27,332 nt of DNA from a virus. The notes under the pieces were generated by a model. The model had not been told where the DNA came from, searched no databases, and saw only the letters and a program-made list of their open reading frames with translations. The translations under genes and the position numbers were made by a program. The stretch is from positions 1 to 27,332 of the IMG/VR virus record IMGVR_UViG_3300047551_002822; one strand, 5' to 3'. Positions 20,499 through 27,227 of the stretch are shown here, piece by piece; the stretch's first letter is position 1; each line of letters opens with the position of its first letter.

Positions 20499-20524
20499 GC
20501 ACTTGCATATAGTGTAATATGCAA
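20492..20524 (+). promoter_or_regulatory. Plus-strand repressor promoter with operator O2
   Basis: TTGTCA (20492-20497), 17 bases, TAATAT (20515-20520). The inverted repeat TTGCATAT-N6-ATATGCAA (20503-20524), here O2, covers the spacer and -10. The -35 box overlaps that of the minus-strand promoter, so RNA polymerase can occupy only one at a time. Confidence 0.82.
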
Positions 20525-20552
20525 TTGTTGTTAGATTGAAAGTGAGTTAGTT

Positions 20553-20810
20553 ATGGCGAGTCCAATGAAGGTAAAAAAGGTCATTACCAAAGAGGTGGAG
20601 GTTTCCGGCTTGGGTGGGAAAATCCGGGAGGCTAGGATGTCCTTGCCCAGGAGTGGAAAATCGCTTGAGGCTTTGTGTGGAGAGGTCGGGATTTCTCGCA
20701 CTTACTGGTATGACATTGAGAAAGAGCGAATCAAGGGCGCGTTATCGTTTGAACTTTTAAGATCTATCGAATCCGCCCTTGGTGTAGACTTGGGGGTAAA
20801 AATCGAGTAA
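20553..20810 (+). CDS. XRE-family HTH repressor, candidate switch regulator
   Basis: The 85-residue protein has a Cro/C1-type helix-turn-helix at about residues 20-80: 'IREARMSLPRSGKSLEALCGEVGISRTYWYDIEKERIKGALSFELLRSIESALGVDL'. It is shorter than full repressors and lacks a protease or dimer domain. It is transcribed from the plus-strand switch promoter, so it may bind O1 and/or O2 and autoregulate. The ribosome-binding site is weak. A lipoprotein gene follows after four bases. I infer it keeps the phage quiet or limits Rha expression. Confidence 0.82.
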   Translation: MASPMKVKKVITKEVEVSGLGGKIREARMSLPRSGKSLEALCGEVGISRTYWYDIEKERIKGALSFELLRSIESALGVDLGVKIE

Positions 20811-20814
20811 TGCT

Positions 20815-21060
20815 ATGAGAATAATTGGGTTAGCTGTCCTGGGGTTATTGTTGGCGTCCTGTGCTGATTCGGCTACACAGTGTCAATGGGCAAAGGATGA
20901 CTACCAAGAGGCAGAGAGGGAAATAGAACAAGCCCAACGGGAGCTAGACACAGGGGTAATGTCTATGTCTGATGTGATGCGGGCTAGCTCGGTTTTGCAA
21001 CCTTTGGTCACCAAAAAGTCTGAGGCGGAAAGGAAAATGTCGGAATACTGCAAGCAATAG
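20815..21060 (+). CDS. Small lipoprotein encoded with the repressor
   Basis: The 81-residue protein has a signal sequence with lipobox 'LLLASC' (Cys at 16), so the mature part of about 66 residues would be a lipid-anchored helical coiled coil ('YQEAEREIEQAQRELDTG...KKSEAERKMSEYCKQ') with two more cysteines. It follows the repressor in a two-gene unit. Because it is expressed with the repressor it may be a superinfection-exclusion lipoprotein; an Rz1-like outer-membrane spanin is the alternative, although no Rz-like partner overlaps it. Its stop lies four bases from the convergent head-morphogenesis gene. Confidence 0.75.
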   Translation: MRIIGLAVLGLLLASCADSATQCQWAKDDYQEAEREIEQAQRELDTGVMSMSDVMRASSVLQPLVTKKSEAERKMSEYCKQ

Positions 21061-21064
21061 CCCT

Positions 21065-21706
21065 CTAACCCAAATCCTCGGGAAATCTGGCGTATCGAAT
21101 CGAGCAACGACAATTCCCCCGACAGACGCAATCCTGTCCCGGCAATGGCAGGCTATCACTCAATTGCACACCCATCTGGGCATAGCGGAGACAATCGGGG
21201 CAATTCCGCGCATCCATCGCCCCTAGAAAGCGTCGGGCGTATCGTTTTGGGCTAATCTCGGCTAGACGGGTTTTCCTGCCCTGCTCGTAGCTAATTTTTG
21301 AGCTACGGACATAATTCACCAGCCTGGCGCGGAGTTGAGCGGGTGACAATTTCCCATCACTCAGATCCTGAAATAATTGCCGCAGGGCCGGGTATTCCGC
21401 CGTCCTTAGCTGATTGGCTACATCCAGATAATGAATCCCATAGGTAGCATCCCGCCCGCCCCGGCCGAGCCGCATCATTGAAACATGGGCGTCCTTGATT
21501 TCTCTGGCGACTTGGTTTTGATAATCCTGATAGTTTAGATTACCGGACAATAACCGATTGGTCAGGTAATCAATGGACTTGATGTAATCATTTTGCTCCC
21601 GACGGATAAGGCGCATTAACTGGGAATCCGATACCCGTCGCCCCGTGGACTTGTAGCGGTAAAATCCATCTTTATCCCATTGGAGATCGGCTCTAGTCTT
21701 CGTCAT
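21065..21706 (-). CDS. Phage head-morphogenesis protein (Mu gpF / SPP1 gp7-like)
   Basis: The 213-residue protein is mainly helical and ends in 'ARRFLGAMDARNCPDCLRYAQMGVQLSDSLPLPGQDCVCRGNCRCSIRY', the C-terminal cysteine-rich motif of minor head proteins of the Mu gpF / SPP1 gp7 type. It comes directly after the portal gene, as usual. The ATG at 21706 overlaps the frame of the 51-residue membrane gene by 14 bases. The stop is close to the convergent lipoprotein end. In other phages this protein aids DNA ejection or head assembly. Confidence 0.78.
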   Translation of the reverse strand: MTKTRADLQWDKDGFYRYKSTGRRVSDSQLMRLIRREQNDYIKSIDYLTNRLLSGNLNYQDYQNQVAREIKDAHVSMMRLGRGGRDATYGIHYLDVANQLRTAEYPALRQLFQDLSDGKLSPAQLRARLVNYVRSSKISYEQGRKTRLAEISPKRYARRFLGAMDARNCPDCLRYAQMGVQLSDSLPLPGQDCVCRGNCRCSIRYARFPEDLG

Positions 21707-21848
21707 AGCAACGCTCTAGATAGTCCTCGATAATCTCTTCCTCATCCAGTTCTGCTTGACGGGTTAGACCATACCAAAACAGCGCCGCAAAACAGACCGT
21801 CGTTGAGATAAAGAACCCTAGGGTAAAGCCAACCAGAAAGCTAATCAT
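21693..21848 (-). CDS. 51-residue membrane protein inside the head operon
   Basis: The frame MISFLVGFTLGFFISTTVCF followed by AALFWYGLTRQAELDEEEII encodes one hydrophobic segment (residues 3-26) and an acidic cytoplasmic-type tail. GAGGA nine bases before ATG gives a ribosome-binding site inside the end of the portal gene. The ATG overlaps the portal stop by eight bases, and its stop overlaps the next gene by 14, so all three are translationally linked. It is too short for most gene callers. A pore-forming or head-assembly membrane factor is possible; function is unknown. Confidence 0.7.
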   Translation of the reverse strand: MISFLVGFTLGFFISTTVCFAALFWYGLTRQAELDEEEIIEDYLERCYDED

Positions 21849-23325
21849 TATTAAAATCCTCGGTTTCTAGGTCTTCTAAAATCCGGTCATAGTCCGAAAG
21901 AGGGATAAGCGAATTATCTGGCAGTACAATCTTGCCTGTAACAGGGTCAATCTTAATTGAATCCTCTGCCGTTTCCACATCCTCCGATTCAGGGGCTTCT
22001 TCCTCTTCAACGTCTTCTGGCTCCTCGTTTTGTAATGTAATTTCAGTATTAAAATCAGTCCCACCAAAGCGGGATTCCCGAACCTCTTCCGTCATAAGCA
22101 CCCCGGCTGTAATGTATTTAGTATCCGCGTCAGCATAGAGATTTCTTAACTCCGCCTGCTCCTTATCCGTTAACTGGAGAATGCTAGGAAATCTGACTTG
22201 ATACTTAATAGTATTTTGTCGATTCGGCAATAGATACCAAGCCAATAATTCTAGATTAGATTTCCAGTTTTTAACTTGCCAAGCATGAACCTTTTGCGAC
22301 CATTCATAGCGGTCGGATTGTCCTCCTTCGCTGAAGGCTGAGCTATTGGAAGACCCCAATAATTTAGAGCGGGGCATATCGGAAACCGCCACAAAAATAT
22401 CGAGAATGAGGCTCGTTAACGTATCCACCCCGGAGTATTGCCGCTGGATAAAATCGGCGTCTTCCATATTGGCGTCGAAAAATAGCCCACCAATGCTATT
22501 CAAGCCGAGCATAATGCTGGTGAAACGATTAACCAAAGTCTCTTGCCCCTGAGTCCCTTTTAAGGACGATAACCCCGCTAGTTTGTACTTAAAAATAGAA
22601 TGACTTGATAGCATTCCCGCCCCGGCATTCACCGAGTTAATAAACCGGCAAAACTCGGAAAAGATCGCCTGAACAATGGAATCATTGCGATAACCATTAT
22701 CCTTAAACAACTCCCCTGGTAATTTCTTGCCGGCGAAGGATAGCACCCTGGATTCATGGATATAGCGAACACCCCTTAAGCTTTCTACGCCAGAGCGAAT
22801 ATCGGTAGAAAACTGATAGAAATCCCGCCGGGTAGCGTCCCTGGTGAGATAATTCCCAGAGCAACAATAAAGCCAATCTACCGAGCGGATGGCTAGATCA
22901 TTAACCGGCTGGTCAAAGTCCTGCCCGTCATTGATGCCCATGATCAGAAAGCCGTCACCATCAAGGCGGGACAATACGCTTGCCTCAACAAAGCCGTTCA
23001 TTGTCCCCGTGTAGGACTCTCCAGTGTTATAAACCTTGAGATCCCTTAACGCCTGCTGGAGGGCATCAACGTCCAGGACATCATCGTCGGTAACGTCCCA
23101 CTCCGGTTCCATCATTGCTGATTCCTCCGGGTAGGTATCAACAATTTTCTGGATAAACTTTGACTGCTGGTAAAGCTGGAAACAGGTACGGGAATCAAGG
23201 CGCTCCACGGTGTCCGGCAATGATACCGCACTATTCGGATCACCCCGCCCACCGGAGCGGGAAAAGCGGCTAGTGACAGCGCTAACCGCATTCAAAAAGA
23301 ATCCATCTAGACCAACGTTTTGCAT
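21841..23325 (-). CDS. Phage portal protein, DUF1073 type
   Basis: The ATG at 23325 (MQNVGLDGFF) shares a base with the dnaN stop (TGATG). The 494-residue protein matches DUF1073 portal proteins: 'FIQKIVDTYPEESAMMEPEWDVTDDD', 'EASVLSRLDGDGFLIMGIND', 'SVDWLYCCSGNYLT', then 'AVSDMPRSKLLGSSNSSAFSEGGQSDRYEWSQKVHAWQVKNWKSNLELLAWYLLP'. The C-terminus is strongly acidic (about residues 430-494). The portal is the dodecameric DNA gate of the head and docks the terminase. Coupling to a sliding-clamp gene is unusual. Confidence 0.9.
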   Translation of the reverse strand: MQNVGLDGFFLNAVSAVTSRFSRSGGRGDPNSAVSLPDTVERLDSRTCFQLYQQSKFIQKIVDTYPEESAMMEPEWDVTDDDVLDVDALQQALRDLKVYNTGESYTGTMNGFVEASVLSRLDGDGFLIMGINDGQDFDQPVNDLAIRSVDWLYCCSGNYLTRDATRRDFYQFSTDIRSGVESLRGVRYIHESRVLSFAGKKLPGELFKDNGYRNDSIVQAIFSEFCRFINSVNAGAGMLSSHSIFKYKLAGLSSLKGTQGQETLVNRFTSIMLGLNSIGGLFFDANMEDADFIQRQYSGVDTLTSLILDIFVAVSDMPRSKLLGSSNSSAFSEGGQSDRYEWSQKVHAWQVKNWKSNLELLAWYLLPNRQNTIKYQVRFPSILQLTDKEQAELRNLYADADTKYITAGVLMTEEVRESRFGGTDFNTEITLQNEEPEDVEEEEAPESEDVETAEDSIKIDPVTGKIVLPDNSLIPLSDYDRILEDLETEDFNND

Positions 23326-24407
23326 CACTTAACCACCGTTACGGGCATCACCAGAAAAAGACTATTCTCGTTTGAGACAACAACGGGCGTATTAAAACTA
23401 TTCATACTAATAGTAATCTCATCCTCTTCAAAGGAGGACAGCCCCGCTATCAAATACTTAGCATTAAATCCAATCTCAAATGACTCAGTTCCTACTGTGT
23501 CGCTGTCAATCGTAAAATTGCCATAGCCGGTTTCCTTGCCCATGCTAGAGATTTCTAGCTGGTCATCCTTGAAGGTGAAGATGACGGCATGGTTCTTCTC
23601 ATCAAAAATAGATACCGCCTGAATAGCGGAAATTAACTCCTTGCGCTTAACCGTTGCTTTGATAGCGTATTGGGCGGGAATCAACTGCTTATACATGGGG
23701 TAAGCCCCTTGCAAGAGTCGTCCTACTAACAGGTTCCCGCCATAGGCAAAGCTGATTAACTCCTGGTCAAAGTTGACGGTAATATCACCCTCGATCTTGA
23801 GAGATTCCAATACTTGCAGGACGCCACGGGCAACGGTCAACCCCGGCACTTCTACGCCCACATCTTTGACGGTATGACAAGCCAGGATATGCCCGGTGGT
23901 GGCCGCCAGTTCTAAGTCGTCCCCATTAGACTTAAAATGACAGCCGGTTAGCACCTGCTTCGTATCATCTGTGCTAGCGGCGTAGGTGACTTTACCCAAG
24001 CAATTCTGCAAGGAACCCTCAGGGAAAATAACCTGATTCTCGGTGGTAACAGGTAGCTCTGGAAACTCCTCCGCCGGCAATCCACTGATCACGAATCGGG
24101 CTTTAGGAGCAGTTATTTCAGCCTGCAAATCTTCTTCAACCGTGACCATTAAATGATCTTTGGGCATTTTACTGACCACCTCGGCAAACATTTTCCCCGG
24201 TAGAACAACCTTTCCGGGCGCAGTCGTTAACACAGGCAGAGTTAACGTCAACCCGCAAGACAAATCAAAGGCTGTTAATTTAAGTCTTCCTGGCGATGCC
24301 TCCAATAAAATCCCCGTCAAAATGGGGTGGGTCGCCTTGGCGGGGACAATCCGATTTAATTGTCCCAGGGCAGTCGCTAATACTTTTTGCTCAATAGAGA
24401 ATTGCAT
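23325..24407 (-). CDS. dnaN: DNA polymerase III beta-subunit (sliding clamp)
   Basis: The ATG at 24407 (MQFSIEQKVL), with GAGGAA upstream, is preferred over a TTG 12 bases earlier. The 360-residue length is that of the bacterial beta clamp. It opens 'ALGQLNRIVPAKATHPILTGILLEA' and has 'VISGLPAEEFPELP' near 105-118, three clamp-like repeats, and the ending 'LFLVMPVTVV', the family's terminal MPV motif. A clamp tethers polymerase to DNA; the phage version may recruit host polymerase or a phage enzyme to its own forks. It is the first gene of the portal operon. Confidence 0.9.
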   Translation of the reverse strand: MQFSIEQKVLATALGQLNRIVPAKATHPILTGILLEASPGRLKLTAFDLSCGLTLTLPVLTTAPGKVVLPGKMFAEVVSKMPKDHLMVTVEEDLQAEITAPKARFVISGLPAEEFPELPVTTENQVIFPEGSLQNCLGKVTYAASTDDTKQVLTGCHFKSNGDDLELAATTGHILACHTVKDVGVEVPGLTVARGVLQVLESLKIEGDITVNFDQELISFAYGGNLLVGRLLQGAYPMYKQLIPAQYAIKATVKRKELISAIQAVSIFDEKNHAVIFTFKDDQLEISSMGKETGYGNFTIDSDTVGTESFEIGFNAKYLIAGLSSFEEDEITISMNSFNTPVVVSNENSLFLVMPVTVVK

Positions 24408-24432
24408 GACGTTCCTCAATCAGTGACAAGAG

Positions 24433-24485
24433 ATAATAACGCCGCAAAATTCTCTGTTAAGATTTTATTTAGTATTCATTAATAT
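24433..24485. promoter_or_regulatory. Divergent promoters for dnaN (-) and terminase (+)
   Basis: Minus: TTAACA (24460-24455), 16 bases, TATTAT (24438-24433) for dnaN. Plus: TTAAGA (24457-24462), 17 bases, TAATAT (24480-24485) for the terminase genes. The -35 boxes overlap, so the two promoters likely compete. The plus -35 is poor, so this half is less certain. Confidence 0.6.
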
Positions 24486-24500
24486 TGATGTTTTATTGCC

Positions 24501-24869
24501 ATGTCTAAGTCCGAGCCAAGTCAAAGTTCTGTCCAGTTGGAATTATTCCCCTCTGGCAAAACTGAACAGGCCCTGACATGGAAACAGATTCTAATTAATC
24601 ACACCAAGCCTCAAGATCAAATCCTTAGAGCCTGTTACGGAAAATTTGGCAAGGCGATAACAACCGGCAACTATGACGAATTAGACGAGATTCATAAAAT
24701 CGTCGCCAGCATCAACAAAGCAGGGCAATGGAAGAAGGTCACCAGCGAGGCTTTGAAGCTGGCGGATGAGCAATTAAATGATGCAATGCTTAGAGAGGGT
24801 ATCTCCCAAGAGGAGCTTTCTAAAATGTCTGATGAAGAGTTGAAAGAAGCGGTTTTATCGTGGATTTAG
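24501..24869 (+). CDS. Putative small terminase subunit or terminase-linked protein
   Basis: The 122-residue protein is helical, with a basic middle ('LTWKQILINHTKPQDQILRACYGKFGKAITTGNYDELDEIHKIVASINKAGQWKKVTSEALKLADEQL') and an acidic C-terminal helix. It lies immediately before the large terminase, with a 10-base overlap, the normal place for the small subunit that recognises the packaging site. The sequence itself does not match a terminase family I can name. The role is inferred from position. Confidence 0.6.
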   Translation: MSKSEPSQSSVQLELFPSGKTEQALTWKQILINHTKPQDQILRACYGKFGKAITTGNYDELDEIHKIVASINKAGQWKKVTSEALKLADEQLNDAMLREGISQEELSKMSDEELKEAVLSWI

Positions 24870-26419
24870 AGCAACGGCAATTAATAGCGGCTAGATGCAA
24901 GCATGACCTGGAATACCGCGCCAGGGTAACGGAACTTTGCAAAAGGGATACTGTGTTTTGGATAAACACCTTTGCTAACACCTTTGATCCTCGCGTCATC
25001 CCGTCAGATCTCCCGTTTTTGCTATTCCCCAGGCAGGAGGAAATTATTCGCTACTTTGATACAATGTATGCGGAGAAACGCCGGTGTCTCCTGGAAAAAT
25101 CTAGGGACGTTGGCGCAACATGGCTAGTGGTAGCATTCCTGGTAAAGCACTGGTTATTTACTCCCGGCTTCAAAGGTTCCCTCGGTTCCCGCAAGGCAGA
25201 ATTGGTTGACAAGCAGGGCGATCCTGATTGCATTTTTGAGAAGGTCAGAACCTTAATCAAATCCCTGCCGGATTGGATGGCCCCCGTCGGCTGGGCTAAC
25301 ATCAGCCGAACCTTCCTAATCAAGAACCCGGCGAACAATTCTACCATTACCGGGGAAGGTGGGGATAATATGGGCCGGGGCGGACGTTCCTCGATCTACT
25401 TTGTGGATGAGGCGGCCTTTATCGAGCGATCCCGAAAAGTGATTGCCGCGCTTTCCCAGAACACGGACTGTCTGGTTCAGCTATCAACGCCTAACGGAAC
25501 CACTAACGAATTTTACAGGGCCGCATCATCGGGAAAGTACCCTATCCTCTCGATTCACTGGAAGGATGACCCTCGCAAAAATCAATGGGTAGCCCCGGAC
25601 GACTCAACAGGAAGCGGGCGGAATGCTCCCGTCGGCGCGATTTATCCCTGGTATGAAAAGCAATGCCGTGATCTAGACCCTGTGACCGTTGCCCAGGAAC
25701 TTGATATTAATTACACTGCCTCAGTCGAGGGTGTCTACATCCCCTCCCAATGGGTCACGGCCTGCATTGATGCCCATCTGAGAATAGAGGGCATTGGTGG
25801 CGACACCTTCCACGCTGGACTAGACGTTGCCACCGAGGGCAGTAATAAAACCGTCATGATTGTCCGAGCGGGCGGGGTCGTCCAATCCATCCAAGAATGG
25901 CAAGGCACAGATACCACACAGACCAGTTTCCGGGTTCACGATTATATGATTGCCGAGGGAATCGAGCTATTGACCTTTGACGCTGATGGGGTGGGTGCGG
26001 GCGTAGCGGGAACCCTGGCGGCAATCTCCGATAAACCCTATTGGGTCGAGGTTTTCCATGGGGCGGGCAGTCCTAACGAACATCTCTACTGGGAGGGGGA
26101 GAAAAAAACCTCCAAGCAGAAGTTTGCCAACAAACGAGCCGAAGCCTGGGGAATTTTGCGGGAACGTATCAAAAAAACCTACGAAGTTATCTCCGGCATC
26201 AAAGAGCATCCCGCCGACGAATTAATCTCAATCCCCAATGATGGCGAACTAATCACCCAGTTATCTCAGCCAGTGGTGAAATACAATGCCAGTGGCAAAA
26301 TCCTTTTGGAGTCTAAACAGGATCTACGCGAGCGCGGGTTATCCTCTCCTGATAAAGCCGATGCGTTGGCCCTGGCGTTTTATCCCTCGACTAATCTGGG
26401 CTGGATGAATGAACTGTAA
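24860..26419 (+). CDS. terL: Terminase large subunit
   Basis: The 519-residue packaging motor has a Walker A-like 'KSRDVGAT' at 80-87, Walker B 'YFVDEAAF' at 180-187, the coupling motif 'LSTPNG' at 208-213, and an RNase H-like nuclease domain with 'HAGLDVATEG' (D322), 'TFDADGVGAG' (D374, D376) and 'SPDKADALAL' (D498, D501). It translocates DNA into the prohead and cuts it to genome length. The GTG start lies inside the end of the previous gene, so translation is coupled. Repeat copy E follows its stop. Confidence 0.93.
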   Translation: MDLEQRQLIAARCKHDLEYRARVTELCKRDTVFWINTFANTFDPRVIPSDLPFLLFPRQEEIIRYFDTMYAEKRRCLLEKSRDVGATWLVVAFLVKHWLFTPGFKGSLGSRKAELVDKQGDPDCIFEKVRTLIKSLPDWMAPVGWANISRTFLIKNPANNSTITGEGGDNMGRGGRSSIYFVDEAAFIERSRKVIAALSQNTDCLVQLSTPNGTTNEFYRAASSGKYPILSIHWKDDPRKNQWVAPDDSTGSGRNAPVGAIYPWYEKQCRDLDPVTVAQELDINYTASVEGVYIPSQWVTACIDAHLRIEGIGGDTFHAGLDVATEGSNKTVMIVRAGGVVQSIQEWQGTDTTQTSFRVHDYMIAEGIELLTFDADGVGAGVAGTLAAISDKPYWVEVFHGAGSPNEHLYWEGEKKTSKQKFANKRAEAWGILRERIKKTYEVISGIKEHPADELISIPNDGELITQLSQPVVKYNASGKILLESKQDLRERGLSSPDKADALALAFYPSTNLGWMNEL

Positions 26420-26455
26420 CTCTTGCCAGCCTTGAGTCCTGGCTATTCTGAAAAA

Positions 26456-26512
26456 ACTTTACACCCCCTAGAGAGAATTATTTCTAGCAACAAAAAAGCC
26501 TAGACCATTAGA
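26456..26512 (+). repeat. Cassette repeat, copy E
   Basis: It begins ACTTTACACCCCCTAGA, continues GAGAATTATTTCTAG, and ends TAGACCATTAGA like copy D. It lies after the terminase and before the minus-strand gene at 26561-26956, which is controlled by the same kind of promoter as the gene between copies C and D. Confidence 0.88.
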
Positions 26513-26526
26513 CCTTGGTGCTGGGC

Positions 26527-26551
26527 AAAATAAAACCCTCCGTGGGGAGGG
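26527..26551 (-). terminator. Rho-independent terminator of the 26956 gene
   Basis: On the minus strand a 6-bp stem (CCCTCC with GGAGGG, 4-base loop) is followed by TTTTATTTT. It lies nine bases past the stop. Confidence 0.88.
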
Positions 26552-26560
26552 CTGTTCGCT

Positions 26561-26956
26561 TTACTCAAACCAAGACCAGATTTCTTCCATTGTGATGATG
26601 TCTGGGCTAGCTTCTTGCGGTTGCGGCTCCTCCGCCTTTAGGTAGCAGGGGTAGCGGTAAGATTCCTCGGCGGCGGCAATGGCGCGGGTCAGGTCGCCCC
26701 ATTGGCTCTTTTTGGTGCGGGCCATGCTGACGTATCCATCAACTTCGATTGCCATCATTTCGCGCTCTTCCCGGCGCGTTCGGGTGTTAATCACTTGGAT
26801 TGCGGTAGTGAGCCGCATCTCAACATTATGACGAGCATTGAAGTCCTGGATAGCTTCAACCACAGATTTCTTGGTGGCGCGGCTAGCGGTTTCGTTCAGG
26901 ATGAGGTCTTTCAGGTTGTCGCTGTTGAAGTTGGTGATGTCGATGATGGCGGTCAT
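26561..26956 (-). CDS. Hypothetical protein in a repeat-linked cassette
   Basis: The start is ATG 26956 (MTAIIDITNF); the longer frame from 27040 contains the promoter. The 131-residue protein starts with a mixed alpha/beta stretch ('NLKDLILNETASRATKKSVVEAIQDFNARHN'), then 'AIQVINTRTRREEREMMAIEVDGYVSMARTKKSQWGDLTRAIAAAEESYRYPC', and an acidic, proline-rich tail. No family is recognised. The basic central part might contact nucleic acid. It has its own promoter and terminator and lies right next to repeat copy E. Confidence 0.72.
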   Translation of the reverse strand: MTAIIDITNFNSDNLKDLILNETASRATKKSVVEAIQDFNARHNVEMRLTTAIQVINTRTRREEREMMAIEVDGYVSMARTKKSQWGDLTRAIAAAEESYRYPCYLKAEEPQPQEASPDIITMEEIWSWFE

Positions 26957-26987
26957 TGGTTGCTTCCTCTCTGTGTGGTATATAAAC

Positions 26988-27016
26988 AATATAACAAGGA
27001 TAAACAGAAAAGTCAA
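26988..27016 (-). promoter_or_regulatory. Sigma70-type promoter, module copy 3
   Basis: On the minus strand TTGACT (27016-27011), 17 bases, TATATT (26993-26988), followed by GTTTATATACCACACAGAGA and GGA. The 5' leader is nearly identical to that of the 12265 and 16566 genes. Repeats lie just upstream (27021-27078). Confidence 0.9.
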
Positions 27017-27020
27017 GCCC

Positions 27021-27078
27021 CTTCCCCAAATCTTCCCCACTATTTTGGGAATTATGGGAAAAATGGGAAGTATGGGAA
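27021..27078. repeat. TTCCCCA repeats and an exact 9-bp tandem array
   Basis: 27021-27042 holds two CTTCCCCA-type units. 27043-27078 holds four tandem 9-mers ending TGGGAA (TTTTGGGAA, TTATGGGAA, AAATGGGAA, GTATGGGAA) with no gap. The block sits directly upstream of promoter module copy 3. It has the look of an operator array or iterons. It is non-coding; plus-strand open frames through it are shadows. Confidence 0.88.
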
Positions 27079-27102
27079 CAGTCAGAGAGCGCGGAAAGCC
27101 TT

Positions 27103-27179
27103 GAAAAGCAAAGGACTCGCGGTAAAACGAGTCCGTCTAGCAATCGGAGGGTGATGGTTCCAGCGCTCTTGCTAGACGG
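27103..27179 (-). terminator. Terminator hairpin plus a longer 11-bp stem
   Basis: On the minus strand GGACTCG/CGAGTCC (27113-27134) is followed by TTTGCTTTT and would end the partial gene at the window edge. Overlapping it by two bases is a second stem, CCGTCTAGCAA with TTGCTAGACGG (27133-27143 and 27169-27179), with a 25-base loop. The second stem is longer than needed for termination and may be a structured 3' end or small RNA. Confidence 0.65.
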
Positions 27180-27191
27180 GCGTTTTGGGGG

Positions 27192-27227
27192 TGGGGAAGC
27201 AATTTCTTCCCCAAAATTTCCCCACTA
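27192..27227. repeat. Inverted and direct TTCCCCA repeats
   Basis: TGGGGAAG (27192-27199) and CTTCCCCA (27206-27213) form a perfect inverted repeat with a 6-base centre. 27206-27227 repeats 27021-27042 at 20 of 22 positions, 185 bp apart. Together with the 9-bp array this makes a compact repeat-rich region. Confidence 0.85.

Noticed and set aside
26702-27154. Plus-strand open frames through 26702-27154
   Set aside because: Antisense to a gene with its own promoter, start site and terminator, and they run through the 9-bp repeat array.
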